Source of the DNA: an uncultured Chloroflexota bacterium
GTDB lineage: Bacteria; Chloroflexota; UBA4733
Length of the DNA: 63,633 bases
Reading direction: 5' to 3'
Assembly (NCBI GenBank): GCA_937967325.1
Contig: CALBSQ010000333.1
Coordinates: forward strand, 1-63,633
Part shown: positions 49,900-58,981 of the stretch, piece after piece
Layout: the number at the start of each line of letters is the position of its first letter
Numbering within the stretch: the stretch's first letter is position 1
Notes under the pieces: model-generated
Database searches by the model: none
Seen by the model: only the letters and a program-made list of their open reading frames with translations
What the model was told of the DNA's origin: nothing
Made by a program: the position numbers and the translations under genes

Positions 49900-50973
49900 T
49901 CATGCCCGGCCAGATCGACCCGACCTCAACCGCCGGCCAAAGAAGTCCAGCGTCATCTCCCAGGACTGAGCGATGGCTCCGGGCGAGCCGCGGTAGATGA
50001 AGCCGTGGCCTTCACCGGGGAAAATGCGAAACTCGTGCTCCTTGCCAGCACGGGCCAGCGCAATGTCCAGGCCGATGGTGTGCTCGTAGAGATTGTCCTG
50101 GTCGCCGCAGACAAGGAGCAGCGGGCAGTTGGTGCGCTCCGCGAACAAGTGTGGAGTACGGACGATCATCTGGCGGCGCGTTTCCTCGACCGACGCTTGC
50201 CCCGCGAGCAGTGGTCCAAAGATCTGATCGACCAGGCGGCGCTGCGGCACAGCAGCGGACGCTGGATTTTGTACGACCGCCGCCACCCACTGCTTGATGC
50301 TGCCGTTCGGTCCGCTCACCCCCGAGAAGCAGATGTCGGCCGGCGGAAAATAGGAGATGGCTGCCCGCAGCTCCGGTGAGCGTGGGGCCGCCAGGGCGGT
50401 GATCCAGCCACCGTGCGAGGTGCCCCACATGCCGATCCGAGAGGCGTCCACGTCGGGCAGCGTCTTGCCGCAGGCCAGCAGATTGAGCACGTCGTCGACA
50501 TTGCCACCGACAAAATCCGCCACCCCCTCCGACAAGCCAACCGGCGTCACCCCGCCGCGGTAACAGGAGGCCAACACGACGTAGCCTGCCCGCGCCAGCT
50601 CCCAGCACCAGGTCTGGAACGGCCGGCGATCACCGGCCGGAAGTTCACTCTTATCGGCAGGCGGTCCGGAGTGCGGCGCCCGCAGCGGTCCCAGCCCGGC
50701 GAAGCCGCCGTGGTTGGCCAGCAGCAAGGGAAACGGCCCCAGGGACGTATCGCTCGGCCGGTAGAGGGCGCCATAAATTTTGAGGCCATTACTGGCGTAG
50801 TGGAAGAACTGGGCCGTCACGCCGTGCTCCTCGATCGGCTCGCCCAGGAGCTCGAGCGGGCCGGCGACAAAGTCCGTTGCGAGCGACGCCCATGCCTCCG
50901 CGATCTCCTCGGGAGTGGGGGGTGCGAAGAGGGCGTCCAGATCACTGTGGACCGGCGGCGTTCGGAGCACGGC
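49900..50973 (-). CDS. alpha/beta-hydrolase (dienelactone hydrolase/S9-like)
   Basis: A 357-residue serine hydrolase. Order: FPLLLANHGGFAGLGPLRAP (oxyanion HGG), ARAGYVVLASCYRGG, the nucleophile elbow WGTSHGGWITALAA, the acid VCGDQDNLYEH, and His in GEGHGFIYRG. The layout fits prolyl-oligopeptidase-like acyl or acetyl-ester hydrolases. GTG 50973 (VLRTPPVHSDLDALFAPPTP) is preferred since GGAG precedes it; the longer ATG 51030 start adds residues without a domain. There is no signal peptide. In the carbohydrate region it is a likely esterase or cephalosporin-C-deacetylase-type enzyme. Confidence 0.75.
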   Translation of the reverse strand, partial: AVLRTPPVHSDLDALFAPPTPEEIAEAWASLATDFVAGPLELLGEPIEEHGVTAQFFHYASNGLKIYGALYRPSDTSLGPFPLLLANHGGFAGLGPLRAPHSGPPADKSELPAGDRRPFQTWCWELARAGYVVLASCYRGGVTPVGLSEGVADFVGGNVDDVLNLLACGKTLPDVDASRIGMWGTSHGGWITALAAPRSPELRAAISYFPPADICFSGVSGPNGSIKQWVAAVVQNPASAAVPQRRLVDQIFGPLLAGQASVEETRRQMIVRTPHLFAERTNCPLLLVCGDQDNLYEHTIGLDIALARAGKEHEFRIFPGEGHGFIYRGSPGAIAQSWEMTLDFFGRRLRSGRSGRA

Positions 50974-51051
50974 GAATCTCCATCCTGCTCGAAGCAAACG
51001 TGCAGTGGCAAGGGTAGCATGGAACCGCACCCACGGCCTGGTGGCAGCGGC

Positions 51052-51205
51052 TCACCCGGCTCGTTGCACTTCAAGCAGCGGGCGCCAGCCGATACGCACC
51101 ACGCCCAGGTCATCGAGCAGCCGTCGAATCTCCTCTGCCTGCGTGACCAGACGGTAAGCCTCGATACGGGCGTCCCAGTCGGGCCGGCTCAGCCGCCGCC
51201 CGCGC
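51052..51205 (-). pseudogene. C-terminal gene fragment, unidentified
   Basis: After the stop of the solute-binding gene, one frame reads RLSRPDWDARIEAYRLVTQA followed by EEIRRLLDDLGVVRIGWRPL and stops at 51054-51052. It resembles the end of a real protein (helical, charged) but has no start and no upstream part. Family unknown. Confidence 0.3.
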
Positions 51206-51207
51206 GA

Positions 51208-52749
51208 TCAACTCTGGTACATCTTCTGCAGGATGGCGGTGGCTTGCTGGGCGGACTGGGCCAGTGCGTCATGCGGCGTGGCCTTGTTTTGCAGCGTTGC
51301 CTTGTACTGGGCGAGCAGAGCGGCGTAGGCTTCGGCCTGGCCGTAGAAGTCCACCGCCGGCACCGTGGTGGGGGAGTTCAGCCCGGCGATCAGATCGGGC
51401 ATGCCAGGGGTGACGTTGACGAAGTCCTGGAAGGTCTTGGTTTGGCGAGATGACCGGCGCGGTGGTGGTCCGCCCCAGGCCGTGGCCCAGGTCGCCAGGT
51501 TGGCCGTGTTGGTCATGTATTCCAGATAGAGCCAGGCGGCGTCCTGGCGCGGCGTGACGTAGAGGTTGAGGTCGTCGGCGCCGGAGCGGACGGGCGCCGG
51601 CGTGGGCCCTAGTTTGCTTGGCGGCAGGAATGCCTTCCAATGCAGGTCCGTGTGCGCGACGAGGTCACTAATGGAAAAGACGCCGGAGTTGATCCAGATG
51701 CCTACCTTCCCAGCATCCCAACCGCCCTGCGGCGCCTTGCCCAGACTCCACACCCGGTACTTGTAGACGAGATCGACCAGGTATTGCAGCGACTCGATGC
51801 TCGCCGGGCTATCCCAGATCGGCTTCGGGACGGAACCGCTCTGGTCGTACAGGTCGCCGCCAGCCCCCCAAAGGAAGGGGTACCAGGCCCAGGCGGCTCC
51901 ATCGTGACCCTCGAAGCCCTCCTGTGCCATGGCGCCGGTGGCGTCCAGCTTGGTCAGCTTCTGAGTCTCGGTGATCAATTCGTCCCAGCTCTTCGGCGCC
52001 GCGGCAAGGCCGGCGTTGCTGAACAGGTCGGTGTTGTAGTAACCGACGGTGCCCATATTGCCGGAAAACGGCAGCGCCCAGGTCTTTCCCGCGAACTTGC
52101 AGGTGCCGAAGGCGGCCTGGTCAAAGTCCTCGGGATGTAGGTCCGCAGACTTGGCGATGAGCGAGTCAAGGGCGACCACCGCGCCGCGGCGACGCAGGTT
52201 GTCCAGGTTGCCCGTGTTCATGTAGGTGATGTCCGGCGGGTCGTTGCCGGCAATGACGGCGGTGAGCTTGGTCATCAGAGCGACCCAACTACCCTCGGGG
52301 ATGAAGGTCCAGTTGATCTGGAACTGTGGATTGGCCTTGGAAAAGGCAGCGGTGAGCTGGCCGATGGCCTCCTTCTGCTTCTGGACGCTCAGGTGCGTCA
52401 TGCCTTGCAGTTGTGTCGCCTTACCGGAGCCTGTGGCCGAGGCAGCCGCACTGACCACGGCTGACGCTGTGGTTGAAGTGGCCGGCGTGGAGGTTACGGC
52501 GCTCGTTGCCGTCGACGCGGCGGAGGCTGAGGTGGCCGATAGGGGGCTGGCGGCAGCGCTGGTCGCCGCGCTGCTGGACGTCGCGGCGCTGTTACCGCCG
52601 GTGGACGATGTAGCCTGGTTGCTCTGGCCGCAGGCGGTGAGCACACCGAGGACGCCGAGCACGCCGGCGAAGCTCGCCAGCACGGTGCGCCGGTTGACCG
52701 CTTCGGCCGGCGTCGCTGGACTCATGCGCGTGGTGAGACCTGTCGTCAC
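51208..52749 (-). CDS. extracellular sugar-binding lipoprotein (ABC type)
   Basis: A 513-residue solute-binding protein. Signal with two Arg (NRRTVLASFAGVLGVLGVLT), lipobox LTAC at Cys40, an 80-residue Ser/Ala/Thr linker, then the periplasmic-binding fold: AIGQLTAAFSKANPQFQINW, GNDPPDITYMNTGNLDNLRR, WALPFSGNMGTVGYYNTDLF, GAGGDLYDQSGSVP, KVGIWINSGVFSISDLV. It would be lipid-anchored outside the cytoplasmic membrane and hand sugars to an ABC permease; no permease or ATPase gene is near. It is not closely similar to the frameshifted one at 47268-48747. The start at ATG 52749 is the natural one. Confidence 0.8.
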   Translation of the reverse strand: MTTGLTTRMSPATPAEAVNRRTVLASFAGVLGVLGVLTACGQSNQATSSTGGNSAATSSSAATSAAASPLSATSASAASTATSAVTSTPATSTTASAVVSAAASATGSGKATQLQGMTHLSVQKQKEAIGQLTAAFSKANPQFQINWTFIPEGSWVALMTKLTAVIAGNDPPDITYMNTGNLDNLRRRGAVVALDSLIAKSADLHPEDFDQAAFGTCKFAGKTWALPFSGNMGTVGYYNTDLFSNAGLAAAPKSWDELITETQKLTKLDATGAMAQEGFEGHDGAAWAWYPFLWGAGGDLYDQSGSVPKPIWDSPASIESLQYLVDLVYKYRVWSLGKAPQGGWDAGKVGIWINSGVFSISDLVAHTDLHWKAFLPPSKLGPTPAPVRSGADDLNLYVTPRQDAAWLYLEYMTNTANLATWATAWGGPPPRRSSRQTKTFQDFVNVTPGMPDLIAGLNSPTTVPAVDFYGQAEAYAALLAQYKATLQNKATPHDALAQSAQQATAILQKMYQS

Positions 52750-52790
52750 GTGTCAACTCTCCTTCCACTACGGGTACGTCACTGGTCGGG

Positions 52791-52979
52791 TCACATGCCA
52801 GGTTTTTGCGCAGGGGGCAGTTCCTCATGCTGCCCCCACCAACTCCAGAGGCGTCCGGCCGTCTCGACGTAGTCGTCGTCGGCAGCATTGAACTCCATCG
52901 TGATCACCGGGTCGCAGTGCGTCTGCTGGAGGGACTGAAACAGCGCAGCGAAGCCGATGCTGCCCCGCCCTGGCGGCAT
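52791..52979 (-). pseudogene. sugar-phosphate isomerase/epimerase C-terminal fragment
   Basis: 62 residues beginning MPPGRGSIGFAALFQSLQQT and including VITMEFNAADDDYVETAGRL. The VxxGxGxIDFxxLFxxLxxxxYDGxIxxE block is the last beta-alpha unit of xylose-isomerase-like TIM barrels. Its ATG overlaps the stop of the upstream metallohydrolase (TGATG at 52981-52977), so it could still be translated, but it holds none of the catalytic metal ligands except possibly the Glu. It may be a remnant of a partner enzyme. Confidence 0.55.
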
Positions 52980-54214
52980 CAGGCATGCTTGTCTTCCCCA
53001 AGATAGACGGGATTACTGAGGAGGTACTCGCGATGGCCGTCGCCATCGTCCCCAACGGCTTCCAAGCGCACGTAACGGCAGCCCGTCAAGGCCAAACGCA
53101 ACTCCTGCCGCCACGAACCCTCGCCGTTGTCTGGCGCGCCCGTCCAGACCGGCGCCCCCTGCGCAATCAGGCGCGCCTCCTTCACCGGCACGTGCATCCG
53201 CAGCTCCAAGGTGACGTCTGCCGCCGAGGTTGCCGCGATGGTCTCACCCGGTCCTCGCCCGCTCACCGAAAAGAGCAAGGTGGGGTAGGAGGCGGTCGTG
53301 ACCCGCCCGTGGTTCTCCTGGAGCGCCGCCACGATCAGCTCGTCTACCTTTAGTCGGGCTCGCTCGCGGTCGTAGTCGCTCTGCTCCCCAAAGCGCCACC
53401 AGGGGGTGAAGCCTCCCGAGCGCTCCGGGTTGATGCCGGCGTAGCCCAGTTCCCGGTAGACGTCGGGATGCCAGGTGTTGGCAAGGTAGGACCGGCCCTC
53501 GCGCATGGCCGCCAGGATGGCCGCCGCGCTGCGCTCCCGCACGGTCACGGCGTTGCGCAGGCCGGAGCCGGCCCAGAGGTCCATCTGGTGGCAGTCCGAG
53601 CCGCCGGAGAGGGGCAGCCGCTTGCCGGCGCTCAGCCAGGCATCCCAATACTGCAGGCCCTTGCGCCCCAGGGGTGGCTCGCGGGCCTCGATGTCGTGGC
53701 GCAGCTCGAGGCCGGTGAACTCCGTCCCGTCGAAGTCGTCCCAGGGTAAGGCGTCGTTGACGTGGGCCATGAACGGGCGCATCTCCCGCTCCTTCAGCTC
53801 GCGGAGGATGGCGCGCAGCGCGCGGCCACGAAAGAAGGCCGGCGCGGGCAGGCGCTCCAGGTGCTCGCGCACCAGCACGTGGGCCCCATCGGGGGCGCCG
53901 AAGTTGCCGTGGGCGGCGTTGACCCAGGTGAGTTCGAGCCCCGGCACTGTCAGATGGTCGGAGGTACAGGACTGCTGGCATTCCGCCGCGTAGATCGCCA
54001 GGTTCTCCCAACTCAGCCGGAAGTTCTGGCGGTGAAATGCGGACGGCGTCCAGCGGTGGTCCTCGCGGGACACGTCGACCAGGAGGTGATCGGTGGCGAT
54101 GTGAAAGTCCTCGTCGTAGCGCTCGTAGCTATGCGCATTCTGCGCCAGGGGGGCAAACCCTTCGCTCCAGTCGGAGTGCGAATGCCCATCGCCCCAGAGC
54201 ACGGTGCTGGTCAT
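52979..54214 (-). CDS. CehA/McbA-type PHP metallohydrolase
   Basis: A 411-residue metal-dependent phosphoesterase/esterase. Metal ligands: H11-x-H13 in LWGDGHSHSDWSEG, Asp42-His43 in IATDH, a Glu in VPGLELTW, His in FMAHVNDAL, and GGSDCHQ about residue 213. This PHP arrangement is the CehA/McbA family, named for carbaryl hydrolases, with many members in sugar clusters. The C-terminal 110 residues are beta-rich (ASYPTLLFSVSGRGPGETIA, VTLELRMHVPVKEARLI). It starts at ATG 54214, 64 bp after the LacI regulator stop (54278), so these two probably form an operon with the downstream isomerase fragment. Confidence 0.75.
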   Translation of the reverse strand: MTSTVLWGDGHSHSDWSEGFAPLAQNAHSYERYDEDFHIATDHLLVDVSREDHRWTPSAFHRQNFRLSWENLAIYAAECQQSCTSDHLTVPGLELTWVNAAHGNFGAPDGAHVLVREHLERLPAPAFFRGRALRAILRELKEREMRPFMAHVNDALPWDDFDGTEFTGLELRHDIEAREPPLGRKGLQYWDAWLSAGKRLPLSGGSDCHQMDLWAGSGLRNAVTVRERSAAAILAAMREGRSYLANTWHPDVYRELGYAGINPERSGGFTPWWRFGEQSDYDRERARLKVDELIVAALQENHGRVTTASYPTLLFSVSGRGPGETIAATSAADVTLELRMHVPVKEARLIAQGAPVWTGAPDNGEGSWRQELRLALTGCRYVRLEAVGDDGDGHREYLLSNPVYLGEDKHA

Positions 54215-54277
54215 GGCTCTCTCCCTTGGGCTCCGCCAACGCAGCGGAGGGCCACACTGTTAACCTGCCGGCCTGCC

Positions 54278-55336
54278 CTAATGGGTGGGAACCTTGCTGT
54301 TATAGTGGTCATAATCGGTGACGGCCACCGGCCGACACGAAGCGCGGACCACGAGCCGCATCGGCAGCACCACCTGCTGCGCCGGCAAGGGTGCATTGCT
54401 GCCCGCCCGCCGCACCACGAGATCGACCGCGGTCGCCCCCATCTCCCACATCGGGATCGCCATCGCCGTGAGCGGCGGACTCGCGGCAGCAGCGAGCGTG
54501 TCGTCAATGCTGATGATCGAGAGATCATCTGGAACCCGGCGACGCTGGTCCCACAGCGCCTGCAAGGCGCCCAGGGCCGGCAAGTCGCCGGCAAAGAGCG
54601 CGGCGGCCGGCATGGTTGGCAACGCCAGCAGCTCGTTCATTGCCTGGTAGCCGTCTTCGCGACGGAGACCCGTGAAGCGCGTCCACTCCAGCTGCGGCTC
54701 CAGGCCGCGCTCGCGCAGAGCATCACGGTAGCCATCGAAGCGTTCTTGGGCCCCGACTCCGCCAGGCCGCGCGCCGACGTAGGCAATCGCCCGATGCCCA
54801 AGCTCCAGTAACGCCCTGACCGCGTCGCGTGCCCCGCCTCGATTGTCGACCAGGACCGTGTCTACCTCGCTGCGTTGCTGTGGCTGTTCCACAACGCAGA
54901 TGGCGGTCCCGCTATCCAGCACCCGTTGGACATTGTCTTCACGGAGCGGCGTGGTCATAACGATGGCTTCGACCCGTTGTTGCAGCAGGACCTCGATCGA
55001 TTCCCGCTCCAATTGGACGGAACTGTGGGTGTTGCAGGCGAGGGTGGCGAAGCCAAGAGTCCGGGCGCGCTCTTCCACACCGGACGCCACGCAGGCAAAG
55101 AACGGATTGGGGTAGAGCATGTGGACGATGTGCCCGATGACCCGCGAGTGATTACGGCGCAAGCCCTGGGCCATGGCGTTGGGACGATAGTCCAGGGCGG
55201 CCGCCGCCGCCAGCACCTTTTGGCGCGTTTGGGCGCGAACATAGCGATCGCCTTGGAGGGCGCGATGCACGGTCGTCAGGGATACCGCTGCTCGCGCGGC
55301 GATGTCCTTAATCGTTGCCTTGCCATCAGACGCCAT
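54278..55336 (-). CDS. LacI/GalR-family transcriptional regulator
   Basis: A 352-residue repressor. The N-terminal helix-turn-helix is ATIKDIAARAAVSLTTVHRA and the hinge helix YRPNAMAQGLRRN; the effector domain resembles type-I periplasmic binding proteins (VIGHIVHMLYPNPFFACVAS, VDTVLVDNRGGARDAVRALL, DDLSIISIDDTLAAAASPPL and SPPLTAMAIPMWEMGATAV). It has the usual length and full domain set. ATG 55336 initiates at the domain start. Upstream it faces the lipoprotein gene at 55460, so the intergenic 120 bp may contain operators for both sides. Effector sugar unknown. Confidence 0.9.
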   Translation of the reverse strand: MASDGKATIKDIAARAAVSLTTVHRALQGDRYVRAQTRQKVLAAAAALDYRPNAMAQGLRRNHSRVIGHIVHMLYPNPFFACVASGVEERARTLGFATLACNTHSSVQLERESIEVLLQQRVEAIVMTTPLREDNVQRVLDSGTAICVVEQPQQRSEVDTVLVDNRGGARDAVRALLELGHRAIAYVGARPGGVGAQERFDGYRDALRERGLEPQLEWTRFTGLRREDGYQAMNELLALPTMPAAALFAGDLPALGALQALWDQRRRVPDDLSIISIDDTLAAAASPPLTAMAIPMWEMGATAVDLVVRRAGSNAPLPAQQVVLPMRLVVRASCRPVAVTDYDHYNSKVPTH

Positions 55337-55459
55337 ACCTGCTCTTGACTTCTGGAAACGTAACCTGAATACGTCTCCATAATCTAACTGTTCGCGAGAT
55401 GGCTGTCAAGCGGCCGTCTCTCTTGTTATAGGGTCTTTTCATTGCCCGAGGGTGCGGCT

Positions 55460-56779
55460 ATGCTTGCGCGGCCAGAGCAGCAGGGAGGGGTGATAGGCGG
55501 ACAGACGTTGGCGGTAGCGTTGGCGGCAATCCCGAATCGACGGGCGCACGTGCGGGTGCATGGGCTGCTGCCGTTGCTGCAAGTCTGTATCGTGCTGGTA
55601 CTCATGACCGCATGTGGTTCCCACGGCGCGGCGAGTGCCGCCGGTACCTCATCGGGGAATGGATTGGGCACGCCGGTGTGTACATCGCCGGGTGGCAGCC
55701 CTCCCGACACGAAGGTGGCCGAGCCGAGTGCGCCGCACGGGCTGTTTGTGCTCGCAGGCGCCCAGCCGCTTACGCAGTCACAGCTCGGACCGAGCATCCA
55801 GCACTACCTGGTGAACAACTCGGATGTCTGCGGCGGCACAGTGTTCGTGAACTGGCCTCGCGTCGACAACGGCCCAGCAGCCAATCCCCGCTACAACTGG
55901 AGCGTGATCGACCAGTTGATCGCACCGTGGGCGCAGGCAGGCAAGATCGTCAACCTCCTGCTTAACGGCACGGGCTATCACGGTCATGTGCTGGCGGGCG
56001 TGCCGCCCTGGTTGCAGCCTCAGCTCCAAACGGTGACGTGCGGCACGGACATCGCGCCCGTGTATTGGCAAGCCGCCTATGTCACCAACTGGCAGAGCTA
56101 TGTGACCGCCGTAGTCCAGCACTACGCCAGCAATCCCAATGTCGGCTACATGCACGTCGGCGTGGGCACGGGCGCCCAGACGCTGGTGGTCGGAGTGCGC
56201 AACGCTCCGTGCCTGGCCGGCTGGAACGCTGCCGGCTACCAGTCGCAATGGCCGTTGTACGTGCAGCAGATGATCGCGTTCGCCGCATCGCTGCACTCGC
56301 CCAAGCAGCTCATCGTGTCGTTCAACGACTATGCCAACGACCCGCCGGCCGCGCAGATCGCCCAGCAGGACGCGGCCGCCGGTATCGGCTTTGGCTTCGA
56401 TGGCCTGCAGGCCAGAGACGTGACAGGCTACTCGTCACACCAGCCGTGCGACCAGACGAACTGGTGCGCCCTCTACGACCAGTACGCCGGCAAGATGCCG
56501 CTGTTTGTCCAGACGCTGTATCAGTCGTACCCAGGGCCAGGCATTGGCTCCGTCACGCCGGGGATCGAGATGACCGGACCGCTGCCCCCGCTGCTCCAAA
56601 CTGCCCTCGCCGTTCACACCCAGATCTTCGAGCTCTACGCCCAGGACTGGCTGCTCGCCTTCGACCCGAGCGCCCAGGGCTACAGCCAGTACCACGCTCA
56701 GTATGTGCAAGCCCTGGGAGCAGCAGCGCAGGTGGTCGGCACAGCCGGCGGAGCGGCACTCCCCACAGTGGGCCCATGA
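55460..56779 (+). CDS. secreted lipoprotein with TIM-barrel glycosidase-like domain
   Basis: A roughly 440-residue protein with an N-terminal hydrophobic stretch ending in a lipobox-like LMTACGS (about residues 50-56 from ATG 55460). The mature part starts after a linker, then: FVNWPRVDNGPAANPRYNWS (the W-x-x-V-N-x-x-x-x-Y-x-W-S pattern of GH-A-clan enzymes), QAGKIVNLLLNGTGYHGHVL, GVPPWLQP, PNVGYMHVGVGTGAQTLVVG and FVQTLYQSYPGPG. This looks like a beta/alpha barrel glycoside hydrolase, e.g. GH42/GH35-like, but the catalytic Glu pair cannot be placed with certainty. The region is divergent from the LacI gene, consistent with substrate-controlled expression. Confidence 0.6.
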   Translation: MLARPEQQGGVIGGQTLAVALAAIPNRRAHVRVHGLLPLLQVCIVLVLMTACGSHGAASAAGTSSGNGLGTPVCTSPGGSPPDTKVAEPSAPHGLFVLAGAQPLTQSQLGPSIQHYLVNNSDVCGGTVFVNWPRVDNGPAANPRYNWSVIDQLIAPWAQAGKIVNLLLNGTGYHGHVLAGVPPWLQPQLQTVTCGTDIAPVYWQAAYVTNWQSYVTAVVQHYASNPNVGYMHVGVGTGAQTLVVGVRNAPCLAGWNAAGYQSQWPLYVQQMIAFAASLHSPKQLIVSFNDYANDPPAAQIAQQDAAAGIGFGFDGLQARDVTGYSSHQPCDQTNWCALYDQYAGKMPLFVQTLYQSYPGPGIGSVTPGIEMTGPLPPLLQTALAVHTQIFELYAQDWLLAFDPSAQGYSQYHAQYVQALGAAAQVVGTAGGAALPTVGP

Positions 56780-56857
56780 AGAGTTGGTGGCGCCGCCTTC
56801 GGTCCAAGGCACTCTCCTCTGCCGCTGCGATGGTGGCCAGCGCAGGGACGGGGACCT

Positions 56858-56975
56858 TCATTCGAGGGACACCGCCACGAGTTCCCCCAGCCCGGCCTCG
56901 GCCGGCGTGGCGTTGAACGGCAGCAGGTCGTCGCGCAGCGGCGCCCGGTAGCGTTCGATCTTCTCGTCTGATCCG
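56858..56975 (-). pseudogene. C-terminal gene fragment, unidentified
   Basis: DEKIERYRAPLRDDLLPFNA then TPAEAGLGELVAVSLE ends at TGA 56860-56858, immediately downstream of the second sulfatase stop. It appears to be the tail of another protein, possibly from the same operon. No start or further part present. Confidence 0.3.
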
Positions 56976-56983
56976 GCCGCTGG

Positions 56984-58813
56984 TCAGCCCAGCCGAACGG
57001 GCTCGATGTAGACGTAGTAGGCGCCGAGGGTGGCCCCGTCCTCGGTGCGGAACGCCGTCTCCAGGTGCGTTGGGCCGGCGGGCAGCTCGAGCGCGAACGT
57101 GGCGGACGTGGCGGCGGGGGCGACGTCGCATTCCGCCCCGCGGCCAGCGACGCGCAGGATGGCGCGCCGGATGGGGATCGCCCGGCCGCCACCGTAGCCG
57201 GCGGCGACGCGGTCGTCGTACGGCGTGGCCTCGCCCGGCAGGCCCGCCGTCAGCGCCAGGTCCGCTTCGCGCGGCCAGCGCCGCAGCTCGAGGCGATAGG
57301 CACCCGCGCGCACCACGTCGACCTCCCAGTAGCCCTGGTGCTCCGGCCCGGCGTGGACCTGGGCCTGGTTCCAGACGCAGAGGGCATCGTCACCGTACGC
57401 CTCAATGCCCATGGCGCGGTCGGACTGCCGGCGCCAGTCGTGCGACGTGAGCAGCACCCGCGGCGCCGCCGGGTCGCCGAGGGGGATGGGGATCTCCTCG
57501 TCCACGCGGCCGGAGACGAGCCGCCACCAGGCTTCGTAGTCGGTACGCAGTTGCTCCACCAGCTCCGGATGCGCCGCCGCCACGTCGTGACGCTGCTCCG
57601 GATCGCGGCGTAGGTTGTAGAGTGCGCTGCCGTTGATCAGCCGCCAGGGGCCGCGCATGGCGCAGCTCAACCGCCACTTGAGGGGCTGGAGTAGGCGCTG
57701 GGAATCGGTGACGATGGGCCGCTCCTGCCACTCGACGCCGGTTGCCTCGCCGCGGAGAAGAGGGACGAGGCTGCGCCCGTGGAAGCGCGCCGGGTCGTAA
57801 GGCACGCCGCACAGCTCCAGGAGGGTTGGGGCGATATCCACGTTGGCGGTGAGCGTGTCCACGTCGCGGCTGGTGGTAAAACCGCCGGCGGGCCAGTGCA
57901 GGAAAAAGGGAACGCGGTGGCCTCCCTCATAGGGCGCGCCCTTGCCGCCGCGCATGCCGGCATTGTAGCCATGGGTGATGAACTGCTCGCGGTCGCGCCG
58001 CAGGCCGCCCGCGCTGCCATTGTCGGTCATGAAGAGGAAGATGGTGTTGTCGGTCAGGCCCAGCTCCGCCAACCTGGTGCGCAGCAGGCCGACGTTCTGG
58101 TCGATGCAGGCGACCATGCCGTAGAACTTGAGCATCTGGTCGGAGGCAGGATAGTGGAAGAAACGGGCCGCTGCCGGGTCGGCTGCGGCCAGGTCGAAGT
58201 AGGGCCGGCTGTAGCGCTCCGGCACGATGTGCGGCAAGTGGGGGGCGTTGGGCGTCAGCATGCAGCAGAACGGCCGCTCCCGGTGGCGGGTGATGAAGTC
58301 CAGGCCGAGCGAAAACCAGACGTCGGTGCAGTAGCCCTCGAACGGCTCCCAGGCGCCGTTGCGGCAGTAGTGGTCGTCCTGGTAGTGGTTGCCCCAGTAG
58401 TCCGGCGTGTTGCCGACGCCGCCCCCGCCGTGCGTGACGACCTCCTGGAAGCCCCTATCCTGGGGCCGGTAGGGGTAGGCGTCGCCCAGGTGCCACTTGC
58501 CAAAGAGGCCGGTGACGTAGCCGGCGCCGGCCAGGTCCTCGGCCAGGGTGCGTTCGTCCCGGCGCAGCAGCGAGCGCCCGGCGACGGTGTGCCAGACGCC
58601 GGTGCTGTTGGCATAGTGGCCGGTGTAGAGGCCGGCGCGCGTGGGCGAGCAGGTTGGCCCAACGTGAAAGTTGGTGAGATGCGCGCTCTGGCCGTGCAAC
58701 CGGTCAAGGTTGGGCGTCTGCAAGTAGAGGTTGCCGTGACAGCCGAGGTCGCCGTAGCCCTGGTCGTCGGTCAGCACGAAGACGATGTTGGGCGGGCGGC
58801 GGTCTGCAAGCAT
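56984..58813 (-). CDS. sulfatase 2 (arylsulfatase type) with C-terminal domain
   Basis: A 609-residue type I sulfatase. Start PNIVFVLTDDQGYGDLGCHG, formylglycine motif C55-S-P57-T-R59 in GPTCSPTRAGLYTG (classic C-x-P-x-R), then GLFGKWHLGD, APHLPH, FLFMTDNGSAGG and YEGGHRVPFFLHW. Residues 1-460 equal the catalytic fold; residues 470-609 form an additional beta-rich domain (VLLTSHDWRRQSDRAMG, YWEVDVVRAGAYRLELRRWP) that may bind carbohydrate. No signal peptide is seen. It differs from sulfatase 1 in the motif and length, so the two likely have different substrates. ATG 58813 is the natural start. It is divergent from the metallo-hydrolase at 58982. Confidence 0.9.
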   Translation of the reverse strand: MLADRRPPNIVFVLTDDQGYGDLGCHGNLYLQTPNLDRLHGQSAHLTNFHVGPTCSPTRAGLYTGHYANSTGVWHTVAGRSLLRRDERTLAEDLAGAGYVTGLFGKWHLGDAYPYRPQDRGFQEVVTHGGGGVGNTPDYWGNHYQDDHYCRNGAWEPFEGYCTDVWFSLGLDFITRHRERPFCCMLTPNAPHLPHIVPERYSRPYFDLAAADPAAARFFHYPASDQMLKFYGMVACIDQNVGLLRTRLAELGLTDNTIFLFMTDNGSAGGLRRDREQFITHGYNAGMRGGKGAPYEGGHRVPFFLHWPAGGFTTSRDVDTLTANVDIAPTLLELCGVPYDPARFHGRSLVPLLRGEATGVEWQERPIVTDSQRLLQPLKWRLSCAMRGPWRLINGSALYNLRRDPEQRHDVAAAHPELVEQLRTDYEAWWRLVSGRVDEEIPIPLGDPAAPRVLLTSHDWRRQSDRAMGIEAYGDDALCVWNQAQVHAGPEHQGYWEVDVVRAGAYRLELRRWPREADLALTAGLPGEATPYDDRVAAGYGGGRAIPIRRAILRVAGRGAECDVAPAATSATFALELPAGPTHLETAFRTEDGATLGAYYVYIEPVRLG

Positions 58814-58981
58814 GGAGGTTCCTTACGTCAAGGGCGTTTGTCTACGCGACAGGGCCTTGCTCTTCAGCACCCCGTTGACCGTCGTCGTCATGGCCTCGAT
58901 TCCATGCTACCATTTACACTGAACCATTGCTTCGAGATGAAACGGGGGGGCGCCCGTGTCGTCTGGAAGGAGACCCTCCCA

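Noticed and set aside
57779..58981. Upstream 400 codons of the frame ending at 59836
   Set aside because: Antisense to sulfatase 2 without homology; only the part from 58982 is the MBL-fold gene, with its own ribosome site.
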